64,000 nucleotides of DNA from RGIG2041 sp045578865 (GCA_045578865.1 JAZNLB010000003.1:1-64000); one strand, 5' to 3'; positions 51,923 to 60,960 are shown, numbered from the stretch's first letter. Program-made: numbers and translations. The notes: generated by a model not told the origin, from the letters alone.

Positions 51923-53368
51923 ATACGATACCCTCCCTGTCGGAATATGTAAATGTTGCGATTCCGGAAATTCTTAAAACATAGTCTTTGCCACTTACTC
52001 CAAGAAAGTCCGCAGCCTTACTGTAGTACCTGTCCGTTCTATACTCTTCATTTGGGTCAATGATGTCATTAAATATGTACGCAATCGTGACACTGTATTT
52101 ATCGTTTTCTCTTGGCTCGATCTTCCCCTTCATCTTAAAGTTGCCTACATCCGCATTGGAACCATTAATCAATTCATACCCTGTTTTATATCCACCTTCA
52201 CCATCTAACGTTACGGAGATGGTGGCTTCAAATGTTTTTTGTCCCGCGCGAATAGACTGCTTGGTTTGTTCTGAAAATTTTTGCTTTATTACGGGATTAT
52301 TCTTCATATAATTATTCCATCTTTTTCCGGACACTTTGACTTCGCTGCCATCTCCGAACAACCATGTTCGAAGGACGAATTTTCCAAAATCGTCTTTAAT
52401 TTCATCGTACATAGATTTTGCAAAACTGTATGTTGGCGCATATATTATGTTATTCAAATGCAGGTCATCTGTATACATTACACCATTTTTAATGAAAGTG
52501 CCATACTCATCGCCAACATACAGTTCTTCTGTATAACCATTGATTTTTATTGTGGCTTTTTTGTTTTCAGAGTCCCAATCTACAGAACCGCCGGCATTTT
52601 CAACATTTGCTCTGACCGCTTTTGGAGCAGGTTCAGTTACTTTCCAAGCGTTTCCTTCTCGGTTTAACTCACCGCGTGGTTGGGATTGCCCTGTCGTACT
52701 GTCCGCGTACAACGCAGCAGAATTCTTGTGTGGGAATGCAAAATCATTATACGAACGATCATTAGCACTCGCCAACGCCTTGTTGCTTTCGGGGTACTGC
52801 GCGAGATGATACGCTTTTTCCGGTTCGATTTTGGATGAGCTTTTGTACATGTTTGCCGAAAAGGTATTGCCAGCGCTTTTTGAGGTAGGTGATATTTCAC
52901 GGATGGATGTACTCTGCCTTAAAATACTTTCAAACGGCGAGCCTTGGAAGGCATTATACATATCGCTCTGTCTTTGGCTTGCATCGGATAGCATTTTGTA
53001 ATATGCTCGGTCGCCTTCTTCGTCTCCGTATATACCTTGTAAAAATCCATGGTCGAGTTTGGTAACATTGGGATTTAATGTGTTGTTCGCTGTGCTTTTC
53101 AGCAAAGCTCGGATTTGTTTTTGTTCTTGCGCTGCACCATACAACTGTTGATTTTGCGCTCGTTGCTGCGCCGTTGGAAATCCGTTGCTTTTAAGAAAGT
53201 CTTGCGTTTTTATTTTGTTTGCATCGTTGTAGAGATAACTAAGCGCAGAATCTGCAATGTCGTCCTCATCGAAAATACTTCCTTTTTTCTCATTATACGC
53301 TTTTCTCGCATTTTTGTCCAGCATTAGCCGCGTTTTTGCGGATTCGGTAAATAATTTTTCTGATACAT
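51915..53368 (-). pseudogene. Unknown protein gene, frameshifted at its start
   Basis: The main frame (51915-53324) encodes 469 residues: a charged helical N-terminus rich in Asn and Gln (about 1-200) and a C-terminal beta-rich part. One segment (GGSVDWDSENKKATIKING near 245) resembles copper amine oxidase-like stalk repeats. The only good ribosome site, GGGAGG, serves the ATG at 53368, whose frame stops after 14 codons. One extra A in the A5 run at 53355-53359 would join it to the main frame (MYQKKLFTESAKTR...). So this is a recent frameshift, a slippage switch, or a sequence error; otherwise translation starts at 53324 without a clear site. Function unknown. Confidence 0.6.
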
Positions 53369-53439
53369 AATTGTACCTCCCGTTAATATAAATTTTCGCT
53401 TTTGCGAATGTTTATATTATACCAAGGAAAAAAGGGCTA

Positions 53440-53800
53440 CGACTATCAACTTTTCGTAAGCGACACATAGGTCGCTTGTTGCGACAAGTGAATTGCCCTG
53501 TGGCATGTGATTTGAAACCTGCGGTTTCATACAAACGCAACCATTTTATTCCGCCGGACGGAAGGGGATATGTACTTTTGTGACCAAAAGCACCAAAAGT
53601 CCCGGGGGTTCCGATTCCCCCGGGCCCCTAAAACGGCTTGGGAGGGATTGCATCCCCCCAAGACCCCCTTGCTGCCTTGCGGCATGATTTGAAACCTGCG
53701 GTTTCATGATTTGCGCCGGTGGCGCATGAATTGTTTGTATATGCAAATGTAAATGTAAATGCATTGAGAATGCAATTCGTTTTTATGAAGGGCAATGATT
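53440..53800. repeat. Tandem hairpin array in intergenic region
   Basis: No gene is seen. Short stems follow each other: GCGAC..GTCGC, TGAAACC-TGCGG-TTTCA twice (about 53510-53530 and 53688-53708, in a shared GATTTGAAACCTGCGGTTTCAT unit), TGCGCC-GGT-GGCGCA, a CCCGGGGG/CCCCCGGG pair and GGCAATGAT-TT-ATCATTGCC at 53791-53810. A block near 53590-53670 is unusually GC-rich, with G and C runs. It lies between two broken genes. Confidence 0.55.
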
Positions 53801-53802
53801 TA

Positions 53803-54016
53803 TCATTGCCAATAATTTCGCTTGTGCCGATTTTTGAAATTGTCCTTAGCGCAGTTGCAATTTGGGAAGGTGCAAGGAGAACAAGAGGGTTCTTCCGCAA
53901 GACAACATAATGCAAAGTCGCAATTATCACAGCGGCATTCGTTTTTGGCAAATTGCCGTTGAACGGATAAGGAAAACTTTGTTTCCCGGTATATAGCCTG
54001 GTTTATTATGTTTCAT
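53803..54016 (-). pseudogene. Small cysteine-rich ORF, frameshifted
   Basis: An ATG at 54016 with GGTGAT upstream opens MKHNKPGYIPGNKVF... and stops after about 30 codons. In another frame the sequence continues as a strikingly Cys-rich peptide (CRCDNCDFALCCLAEEPSC then SPCTFPNCNCAKD) ending at 53803. Loss of one A in the A5 run (53942-53946) would join them into a protein of about 70 residues with ten Cys. No family recognised; metal binding is plausible from the Cys pattern. Confidence 0.45.
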
Positions 54017-54034
54017 GAAAAATCACCATATTAT

Positions 54035-54054
54035 CAAATAATAATTATTATTTG
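54035..54054. promoter_or_regulatory. Perfect 20-bp palindrome, probable operator
   Basis: CAAATAATAATTATTATTTG is fully self-complementary. It lies between the divergent Cys-rich ORF and the XRE regulator, just upstream of a minus-strand GATAAT -10-like box, and is a likely binding site for the XRE protein. Confidence 0.6.
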
Positions 54055-54129
54055 AATAGTAATAAATATTGCAATTATATCATATAATTTATTTTGCGTC
54101 AATGCGTTAAAATATATATGGTGATGCAT

Positions 54130-54363
54130 ATGAAGGCAGAATACAGAGAACGCTATATCAAAATAGGGTTGAAAGTGTCTTATTATCGAAAACTGAAATC
54201 TATGACACAAGAGCAGTTGGCGGAAAAGATGAATTGCGATATTTCCTTTATCGGGCAAATTGAAGCACCGAATATTTATAAGGCAATATCTATGGATACA
54301 TTATTTCGCATTGCGGATGCATTGGAAATTGATGCGTACAAACTTTTGAAAGCGGAAGATTAA
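54130..54363 (+). CDS. XRE-family transcriptional regulator
   Basis: 77 residues: one Cro/C1 HTH domain (LKVSYYRKLKSMTQEQLAEKM, then CDISFIGQIEAPN in the recognition region) and a short C-terminus (DTLFRIADALEI). The ATG at 54130 follows TGGTGATG; an ATG two codons earlier is possible. The palindrome at 54035 is its likely operator. A terminator shared with RNase M5 follows. Confidence 0.85.
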   Translation: MKAEYRERYIKIGLKVSYYRKLKSMTQEQLAEKMNCDISFIGQIEAPNIYKAISMDTLFRIADALEIDAYKLLKAED

Positions 54364-54365
54364 AC

Positions 54366-54407
54366 TAAAAGAGGATGCTGAAAATTAGTTTTTGGCATCC
54401 TCTTTTA
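54366..54407. terminator. Bidirectional terminator, XRE / RNase M5
   Basis: AAAAGAGGATGC / GCATCCTCTTTT stem with a 16-nt loop; T-rich on either strand. Confidence 0.85.
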
Positions 54408-54996
54408 ATTCCTGAGTTATTTTTTTATAGTTTTCCTTATCCGTAATCTGATTGATGACCTCGCACAAAAGATTGGTGCTCATGCGCCTCGGCAAACCGA
54501 GCCGGGCAAGTAAAGCCCTGCGTTTTTCGGCGCTGCCTGCGCCGCCCGTATACCCATCGTTATACAAATCCATGCGTGTAATCGGGTTGCGGATTTCCTG
54601 CACGGTGGCATCTTCGCCGAGGATGGTTGCTCCGGCTTTTCGAAGTGCAGCACATAAAAGAGCGCCGTCTATACCTTCTACGCCGAGTTTTCCTTCTTTG
54701 GAAGGCACGGTTTTGCGCCGCTCCTTGCCGAAAATATCGGGGATGTAGGCGTGTCGGATTTTTTCTTTGTCAATGCCTTGCTTTACAAAATTACGGATGG
54801 CAAAACCTGCCGCATCCGAATCGGTAAGCACCACAAGACCGGTTGTATCTGCCATTTTTCGCAGAAATGCAAGTTTTTGCTTGTCTTTAAAAATCGTAAA
54901 TCCATTGGTGGCAACGATGACCGCATCCACAACGCTTTCTAAACGGATTTTGTCGTACACGCCTTCCACCACAATGGTTTCTTTTATCTTAATCAC
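54385..54996 (-). CDS. rnmV: Ribonuclease M5 (TOPRIM/DUF4093)
   Basis: 203 residues. The TOPRIM acidic residues are in IVVEGVYDK (Glu near 11) and LTDSDAAG (Asp pair near 58-60), followed by a DUF4093 tail typical of RNase M5, which matures 5S rRNA. A GTG start overlaps the TGA of the kinase gene (GTGA), placing it third in a regulator-kinase-rnmV operon, an unusual companion for this enzyme. Confidence 0.88.
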   Translation of the reverse strand: MIKIKETIVVEGVYDKIRLESVVDAVIVATNGFTIFKDKQKLAFLRKMADTTGLVVLTDSDAAGFAIRNFVKQGIDKEKIRHAYIPDIFGKERRKTVPSKEGKLGVEGIDGALLCAALRKAGATILGEDATVQEIRNPITRMDLYNDGYTGGAGSAEKRRALLARLGLPRRMSTNLLCEVINQITDKENYKKITQELKEDAKN

Positions 54997-56840
54997 GCTT
55001 GATTTTCCTCTGCTTCTTTTTTCTTTCTGGATGCCCTGCGTTTTGCCGGCAAGGTCAGCATTACTTCAGTACCTTCGTTTAATTCGGAGGTAATCTGAAT
55101 TTTGCCGCCGTGCGCTTCAACGATTTCTTTTGCAATGGCGAGGCCCAAACCCGTACCGCCGGCGGCGCGGGTGCGCGCCTTATCCACGCGATAGAAACGC
55201 TCGAAAATACGGGCGATATCCTTTTTGGGAATACCGATACCGTTGTCTTTGACCTTGACATACAGTTCGTTGTATAAGTGTCCTGCAAACACCTCAATTA
55301 CACCGCCGTCCGGCGTGTACTTGATTGCATTGGAAATGAGGTTTGTCAGCACACGCTCAATCTGGTCGCGGTCGCCGGTAACCGGTGGCAACTCCGTTGT
55401 TGCCACGAAGGTGAGTTTGTGCCCTTGCTTTTGCGCGCTCATGGCCATTTTCTCCACAACATTTTCAAGCATCTCGCGCATATCAATTTTTGTCTTTTTG
55501 ACGGTATCTTTGTTATGGTCGAGTTTGGAGAGGGTCAAAAGGTCTTTGATGATACGCGTCATGCGGTCGGCCTCGGAATTGATGGTTGCAAGGAAGTGGG
55601 CATCCATATCGCCCTCTTCTTTGCTGTCGAGCATCGTTTCGGCGTAGGTTTTGATGGTAGTAATCGGTGTACGCAACTCATGCGATACATTCGCCACAAA
55701 TTCACGGCGTGCATCATCGAGTCGTTGCAGTTTTGTGATATCCTGCAAAGCAACCACGATACCGCCGACCTTCTTGGTTGTTTTTTCTACGGTTTGCGTA
55801 AAAGTTGCAAAGAAGGCCTTGATAACATGACTGTGCAGGGTGATGGTATGTTCAAGTGTCTGCTTTTTCTTTACATATAAAATATCGCCGAGTTTTAAGT
55901 TGATACCGACATCATTCATCAGCGTATCAAAATCCACCAAAGACGGTTCTGCAATAGAGAGCATCTTTGCTGCTACCGGATTGATGTGCAAAATTTTGCC
56001 GTCGGTATCAAAGGCGATAACGCCGTCGGTTAAGTTTTCCAAAATGGCGCCGAGTTTCGTTTTTTCGCCGTCCATTTCGCGGATGGTTTTCATCAGTTCG
56101 CCGGACATATATGAAAATGTATCGGCCAAAATTCCAATTTCGTCATCCGGCTTTTTTATGCCGGTGCTCATTACCAAGGCGTTTTCTTCGCCGGAAGCAA
56201 GTTTTTCGGCGCGACGCGTTAATTCCACAATGGGTTGTGTAATGGTGCGGGAAATGAAGAAGCCGAGAACGAGCGAAATCATCACGCCCCACAAAAGCGC
56301 TTGAAACACAACGGCAATGATACTTTGCGATACATCGGTAACTTCGTCTTTGTTGTCTGTGATATAGACCACATAGCGCACGGTATTTTCAAAATGTATG
56401 GGGTAGGCATAATCCATAATGGAACTGTGACTGCCCACTTTTTTGCCGACTTTACCGTTCATGGCAGACAGCAGATTTTCCGTTTTCAGTACGGTGTCGC
56501 CCGAAAAGTTGCTCGAACCGTCCAGACATATACCGGTTGCGGCATCAAAAATAAAGTAATTTCTGTTTTGGGTGATACCGAGGCGGCCGGCATCGGCATA
56601 GGCCTCAATGATGTCGGCGATGCGGCGGGGGGCGTTCTCGGCCGCAGCGGCGTCCGATAAATCTTTCGCAACCATCGCATCGGCAAACACGGCATCCATA
56701 TTGTCTGCAAATCGCTGTGCGTAAAAACTGCCCAGAGAGGATACGGAAACTGTACCCGTAATGATCATGACGGAAAGTACCAACAGCACAAACATTGCAA
56801 TTATTTTCCATTGCAGGCTTTTAAACAATGCGCTCACCAC
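54993..56840 (-). CDS. WalK-like sensor histidine kinase
   Basis: 615 residues: membrane helix (about 12-33), extracytoplasmic sensor (about 34-165), second helix (about 175-198), HAMP, a PAS domain (LENLTDGVIAFDTDGKILHINPVA near 268), HisKA with phospho-acceptor in VSHELRTPITTIKTYAE near 387, and HATPase N, G1 and G2 boxes (NLISNAIKYT, DNGIGIPKKD, GTGLGLAIA). The layout matches WalK/VicK, which governs wall metabolism in Firmicutes. A GTG start is used. The regulator gene lies 63 nt upstream. Confidence 0.92.
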   Translation of the reverse strand: MVSALFKSLQWKIIAMFVLLVLSVMIITGTVSVSSLGSFYAQRFADNMDAVFADAMVAKDLSDAAAAENAPRRIADIIEAYADAGRLGITQNRNYFIFDAATGICLDGSSNFSGDTVLKTENLLSAMNGKVGKKVGSHSSIMDYAYPIHFENTVRYVVYITDNKDEVTDVSQSIIAVVFQALLWGVMISLVLGFFISRTITQPIVELTRRAEKLASGEENALVMSTGIKKPDDEIGILADTFSYMSGELMKTIREMDGEKTKLGAILENLTDGVIAFDTDGKILHINPVAAKMLSIAEPSLVDFDTLMNDVGINLKLGDILYVKKKQTLEHTITLHSHVIKAFFATFTQTVEKTTKKVGGIVVALQDITKLQRLDDARREFVANVSHELRTPITTIKTYAETMLDSKEEGDMDAHFLATINSEADRMTRIIKDLLTLSKLDHNKDTVKKTKIDMREMLENVVEKMAMSAQKQGHKLTFVATTELPPVTGDRDQIERVLTNLISNAIKYTPDGGVIEVFAGHLYNELYVKVKDNGIGIPKKDIARIFERFYRVDKARTRAAGGTGLGLAIAKEIVEAHGGKIQITSELNEGTEVMLTLPAKRRASRKKKEAEENQA

Positions 56841-56903
56841 CCAAAAGAAAGTCTAAAAGAAAATCGGGCGCGATGGTGTATCGCACCCGGAAAAAATACC
56901 TGT

Positions 56904-57617
56904 TTATTTAATGTTGTCTTTGTTAAAACAATAACCCACGCCGCGCTTGGTCAAAACGAAGCTCGGTATGCTCGGGTCATCTTCAATCTTTTCACGCAGG
57001 CGACGAATGGTGACATCGACGGTACGAACATCGCCGTAGTATTCGTAGCCCCAGACTTTTTCTAACAGCATCTCACGCGTAAACACCTTGTCCGGTTGCA
57101 GGGCGAGAAACTTCAAAAGTTCAAATTCGCGCAAAGTCAAATCCACCGGTGCATCGTCGCGACGCACTTCATAACGATCTAAGTTTAATACAATACGGCC
57201 TGCATTGATGATGCTGCCGTCATTTGCGCTTTTTTCTTCTGCGCCTTCCGTTACCGTGCGGCGCAGGTTTGCCTTTACGCGCGCCATCAACTCGCGTACG
57301 GAAAAGGGCTTTGTGATATAGTCATCTGCACCGAGTTCCAGACCGAGCACTTTGTCGACTTCTTCGTCACGAGCGGTCAGCATCAGAATCGGCGTAGCCA
57401 TCTTGTTTTCGCGGATTTTACGGCAGACTTCAAAACCGTCCATCTTCGGCAGCATCACATCGAGCAAAATGGCATCCGGATTTTCTGAAAGTGCCAAATC
57501 GAGCGCGGTCTGACCATCGTGGGCAACCATTGTGGTATAGCCTTCTTTTTCCAAATTGATTTTCAAAATTTCCGCAATCGGAATTTCGTCATCTACGATT
57601 AAAATGCGCTTATCCAT
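56904..57617 (-). CDS. WalR-like OmpR-family response regulator
   Basis: 237 residues. Receiver domain with DDE near 9-11, phospho-acceptor Asp53 (AILLDVMLPKMDG), Lys near 103 (YITKPFSVRELMARVKA), and a C-terminal winged helix (TLREFELLKFLA, VWGYEYYGDVRTVDVTIRRLREKIED) closely like WalR. First gene of the operon; partner of the kinase that follows. Confidence 0.93.
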   Translation of the reverse strand: MDKRILIVDDEIPIAEILKINLEKEGYTTMVAHDGQTALDLALSENPDAILLDVMLPKMDGFEVCRKIRENKMATPILMLTARDEEVDKVLGLELGADDYITKPFSVRELMARVKANLRRTVTEGAEEKSANDGSIINAGRIVLNLDRYEVRRDDAPVDLTLREFELLKFLALQPDKVFTREMLLEKVWGYEYYGDVRTVDVTIRRLREKIEDDPSIPSFVLTKRGVGYCFNKDNIK

Positions 57618-57917
57618 TCACTTACGCCTCCTCGGCTTACAATTTCATCTTTATTTTAACAAACTTATACAAAACTTGCAAGGGAATTTGTATATTTTTA
57701 TTGAATTTCTTTTTTTGTAAGCTGGAAATTCCGGTAAATTAGGCATTTACATCTATACAAAGATATATCGGAAAGGAAATAAGATTATGCACATGAAAAA
57801 AGGGGACTTTGCCTGCGGCCGGCGATGGGGTTCGGGTCGCTTCAAACCTTGAAGGTATCTGCATTTTCCCGTTTGCAGATGCGGCAATTTTAATTTATAA
57901 TTATCTGTTCAGAAAAG
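57618..57917. other. Intergenic region, one small ORF
   Basis: AT-rich for the first 170 nt, with no clear operon element. At 57787-57852 a 21-codon frame (MHMKKGDFACGRRWGSGRFKP) follows GGAAAGGAA; it is basic and may be a leader peptide or noise. A GC-rich patch in it (CCTGCGGCCGGCG) stands out. Confidence 0.3.
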
Positions 57918-57946
57918 TTGACAAGGTTGATACAATATGATATAAT
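57918..57946 (+). promoter_or_regulatory. Promoter of pyrimidine operon
   Basis: TTGACA 57918-57923 and TATAAT 57941-57946, 17-bp spacer, about 125 nt ahead of pyrC. Confidence 0.85.
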
Positions 57947-57964
57947 TTACAAAAATCTGAGTAT

Positions 57965-58040
57965 CGGCAGACGGCCAAAAGAGAATAAAACACTTAGTGT
58001 TTATGACGAAAAAAGCTCCTGCCGGTGGCAGGATTTTTTT
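57965..58040 (+). promoter_or_regulatory. pyr leader attenuator
   Basis: A terminator (TCCTGCC 58017-58023, loop GGT, GGCAGGA 58027-58033, T7) stands inside the pyrC leader. Its left arm can instead pair with CGGCAG at 57965-57970, an antiterminator-type alternative; AAACAC-TTA-GTGTTT (57988-58002) lies between. No PyrR consensus loop (UCCAGAGAGG-like) is seen and no pyrR gene is linked. Confidence 0.6.
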
Positions 58041-58072
58041 ATGAGAAAATGTGAATTTTTTTGGAGGATATT

Positions 58073-59296
58073 ATGAAATACAGTTTCGTAAATACGCCGA
58101 TATACCAAAATGCGCCAATGACCAAGGGGTGCGTGTTTTCTGATGGCGGAAACGATACCGGTATTTGTGTGGATTTAAGTCGATATGCTGTTTTACCCGG
58201 TTTTGCAGATGTGCATGTGCACTTGCGTGAGCCGGGTTTTTCTTATAAAGAAACGATTGCGAGCGGCACACGCGCCTGCGCGCGCGGCGGTTATACGCAG
58301 GTGTGCAGTATGCCGAATTTAAATCCGGTGCCGGATTCGTATGAAAATTTGAAATTACAACTGGATATTATTGAGAAAGATGCTTGTATTGCCGTACAGC
58401 CTTATGGCGCAATTACCGTAGGCGAAAAGGGAGAAGCATTGGCAGATTTGGAAGCGATGGCGCCGTATGTTTGCAGTTTTTCGGATGACGGTCGCGGCGT
58501 CGCAAATGAGGATTTGATGCGTCAGGCAATGCAAAAGGCTAAGGCGCTGGGGAAAATGATTGTGGCGCATTGTGAGGACATGACGCTGGTAAACGGCGGT
58601 TATATTCATGACGGCGACTATGCCAGAGCGCACGGTCACAAGGGGATTTGTTCAAAGAGTGAGTATGCGCCGATTGCAAGAGATTTGAAGTTGGCAGAAG
58701 AAATCGGTGTGCGCTACCATGTGTGCCACATTTCGACCAAGGAGAGTGTAGAGATTATCCGCCAGGCAAAAGCCAAAGGTATTGATGTGACTTGTGAGAC
58801 AGGTCCGCATTATTTAACACTTTGCGATGCGGATTTGCAGGAGGACGGCAGATTTAAAATGAATCCGCCGCTACGCAGTGCGGCAGACCGTGATGCGCTC
58901 ATCGAGGGCATCTTGGACGGCACGATTGACATGATTGCCACCGACCATGCGCCGCACAGCGCCGAAGAAAAGGCAAAGGGGCTTGCAGGCAGTGCGATGG
59001 GTGTTGTCGGCATTGAAACGGCGTTTCCGGTTTTATATACTGCATTTGTAAAAACGGGGAAACTGTCTTTGGAAAAATTGCTTGACTTGATGGCATATGC
59101 ACCGCGCCGCCGTTTCGGATTTGAAGAAAACGGCTTTAGCGTATGGGATTTGGAGGCAAAGTACACCGTAAATCCGGAGGATTTTGTTTCGCTTGGCAAG
59201 AGCACGCCTTTTGCAGGGCGCGAGGTTTACGGCAAATGCCTTTTGACCGTTGCGGGTGACAAAGTGGTTTGGGCAGACAAGGAGATATTGGGATGA
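58073..59296 (+). CDS. pyrC: Dihydroorotase
   Basis: 407-residue type I amidohydrolase closing carbamoyl-aspartate to dihydroorotate. Zinc ligands in DVHVHLREPG near 45, a catalytic His in VAHCEDM near 165, HISTKES near 219, and the catalytic Asp in ATDHAPHSAEEK near 292. The ATG at 58073 follows GGAGG. First structural gene of pyrCKDFEBI; its stop overlaps pyrK (ATGA). Confidence 0.96.
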   Translation: MKYSFVNTPIYQNAPMTKGCVFSDGGNDTGICVDLSRYAVLPGFADVHVHLREPGFSYKETIASGTRACARGGYTQVCSMPNLNPVPDSYENLKLQLDIIEKDACIAVQPYGAITVGEKGEALADLEAMAPYVCSFSDDGRGVANEDLMRQAMQKAKALGKMIVAHCEDMTLVNGGYIHDGDYARAHGHKGICSKSEYAPIARDLKLAEEIGVRYHVCHISTKESVEIIRQAKAKGIDVTCETGPHYLTLCDADLQEDGRFKMNPPLRSAADRDALIEGILDGTIDMIATDHAPHSAEEKAKGLAGSAMGVVGIETAFPVLYTAFVKTGKLSLEKLLDLMAYAPRRRFGFEENGFSVWDLEAKYTVNPEDFVSLGKSTPFAGREVYGKCLLTVAGDKVVWADKEILG

Positions 59297-60024
59297 TACA
59301 GACGATTTTTGAAATCAAGAGTAACAGGCAAATTGCGAAAAATACTTTTGAAATGGTGCTTTCGGGCGATACAAGTGCGCTGACGGCGCCGGGGCAGTTT
59401 GTCAATATTGCGTTGGACGGATACTTTTTGCGCCGTCCGATTTCGGTGTGTGATTACAATTCGAGCGAACTTGTGCTCATTTATAAAGCGGTCGGCAAAG
59501 GTACGGAGAAAATGAGCAAAATGGCAGCAGGGGAAACGCTCGATATTTTGGTCGGCCTCGGCAACGGCTTTGATACGGCAAAAAGCGGAGATGCGCCGGT
59601 TTTGCTTGGTGGTGGTGCCGGCGTTCCGCCGATGTACCAGCTTTGCAAAAAATTGCTTGGCGAAGGAAAGAAAGTGATGGTAATTCTTGGCTTTAACGGC
59701 GAAGATGAAGTGTTTTACGAAGAGAAATTTACGGCGCTTGGTGCTAAGGTAATTGTAACGACGGCTGACGGCAGCCATGGCACAAAAGGTTTTGTAACCG
59801 ATGCGCTTAAAACGCTTACATATTCTTATTTTTACGCCTGCGGTCCGGAGCCGATGCTCAAAGCGATTGATGCGTGTGCTTCTGCGAGCGGACAACTCAG
59901 TTTTGAAGAAAGAATGGGTTGCGGTTTCGGTGCGTGCATGGGTTGCACTTGCGAAACCAAGTACGGCAACAAGAGAATTTGCAAAGACGGACCGGTGCTG
60001 GAGCGGGAGGAAATTATATGGTAA
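59293..60024 (+). CDS. pyrK: Dihydroorotate dehydrogenase electron transfer subunit
   Basis: 243 residues. Ferredoxin-reductase-like FAD domain (RRPISVCDYN near 46), NAD domain (LLGGGAGVPPMY), and a C-terminal 2Fe-2S site with Cys in RMGCGFGACMGCTCET and a later ICKDGP. It passes electrons from PyrD to NAD+. Overlaps pyrC by 4 nt and pyrD by 7 nt. Confidence 0.95.
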   Translation: MIQTIFEIKSNRQIAKNTFEMVLSGDTSALTAPGQFVNIALDGYFLRRPISVCDYNSSELVLIYKAVGKGTEKMSKMAAGETLDILVGLGNGFDTAKSGDAPVLLGGGAGVPPMYQLCKKLLGEGKKVMVILGFNGEDEVFYEEKFTALGAKVIVTTADGSHGTKGFVTDALKTLTYSYFYACGPEPMLKAIDACASASGQLSFEERMGCGFGACMGCTCETKYGNKRICKDGPVLEREEIIW

Positions 60025-60929
60025 ATACAAAAGTAGAACTCAGCGGTATCACGCTTGACAATCCGGTGATACCGGCAAGCGGAACCTTTGGTTTTGGCCG
60101 TGAATTTGCTGAAATTTATGATATTAACTGTTTGGGTACATTTTCCTTTAAGGGAACAACATTAAATCCTCGCTACGGCAATGCGACACCGCGCATCGCA
60201 GAAACGGGCGGCGGTATGCTCAACGCAGTCGGTCTGCAAAATCCGGGCGTAGACAAGGTGATTGCGTTAGAATTGCCCGAACTTGCGAAGGTTTTTCACA
60301 AGCCGGTCATGGCAAATGTCAGCGGTTTTTCCGAAGAAGAGTATGTTACCGTTGTGGAGCGCATGGACGGTGTAGAGCAGGTGGGTTGGATTGAGGTAAA
60401 TATTTCCTGCCCAAATGTACACGGCGGCGGTCTGAGTTTCGGAACAAGTCCCGAAAGTGCGGCGCAAATCACAAAAGCGGTGCGCGCAGCAACGAAAAAA
60501 CCGCTCTTTATCAAACTTTCGCCGAATGTGACAGATATTGCTTCGATTGCAAAAGCCTGCGAGGCGGCAGGGGCAGACGGCATCAGTCTGATTAACACCC
60601 TTTTGGGTATGCAAATTGATTTAAAAAAGAAAAAACCGCTTTTGGCAAATAAGACGGGCGGTTTGTCGGGTCCGGCGGTGAAGCCGGTGGCGGTACGCAT
60701 GGTATATCAGGTATACGAAGCCGTAAACATTCCGATTATCGGTATGGGCGGTGTTATGAGCGCAGAAGATGTACTTGAGTTTATGCTCGCAGGTGCAACG
60801 GCGGTGCAGGTCGGCGCAGCAAATCTGGTCAATCCGTTTGCTTGTCGTGATATTGTAAACGCTTTGCCGGAAACGATGGAAAAATACGGCATTGAAAGCC
60901 TGTCCGAAATTATCGGCGCAGCGCACTAA
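60018..60929 (+). CDS. pyrD: Dihydroorotate dehydrogenase, NAD-linked catalytic subunit
   Basis: 303-residue class 1B enzyme with FMN. PASGTFGFG near 18, KGTTLNPR, ENGGM-like AETGGGMLNAVGLQNPG, and the catalytic Cys in EVNISCPNVHGG near 132. The ATG at 60018 follows GGGAGG; the longer upstream frame overlaps pyrK and is not used. Dependence on PyrK fits the anaerobic lifestyle. Confidence 0.96.
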   Translation: MVNTKVELSGITLDNPVIPASGTFGFGREFAEIYDINCLGTFSFKGTTLNPRYGNATPRIAETGGGMLNAVGLQNPGVDKVIALELPELAKVFHKPVMANVSGFSEEEYVTVVERMDGVEQVGWIEVNISCPNVHGGGLSFGTSPESAAQITKAVRAATKKPLFIKLSPNVTDIASIAKACEAAGADGISLINTLLGMQIDLKKKKPLLANKTGGLSGPAVKPVAVRMVYQVYEAVNIPIIGMGGVMSAEDVLEFMLAGATAVQVGAANLVNPFACRDIVNALPETMEKYGIESLSEIIGAAH

Positions 60930-60960
60930 TACAGGATTATAATTGTAGGGAGAGATAAAA

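Noticed and set aside
53719..53910. 63-residue plus-strand ORF in the hairpin region
   Set aside because: No ribosome site, begins inside the repeat array, and is antisense to the Cys-rich frame.
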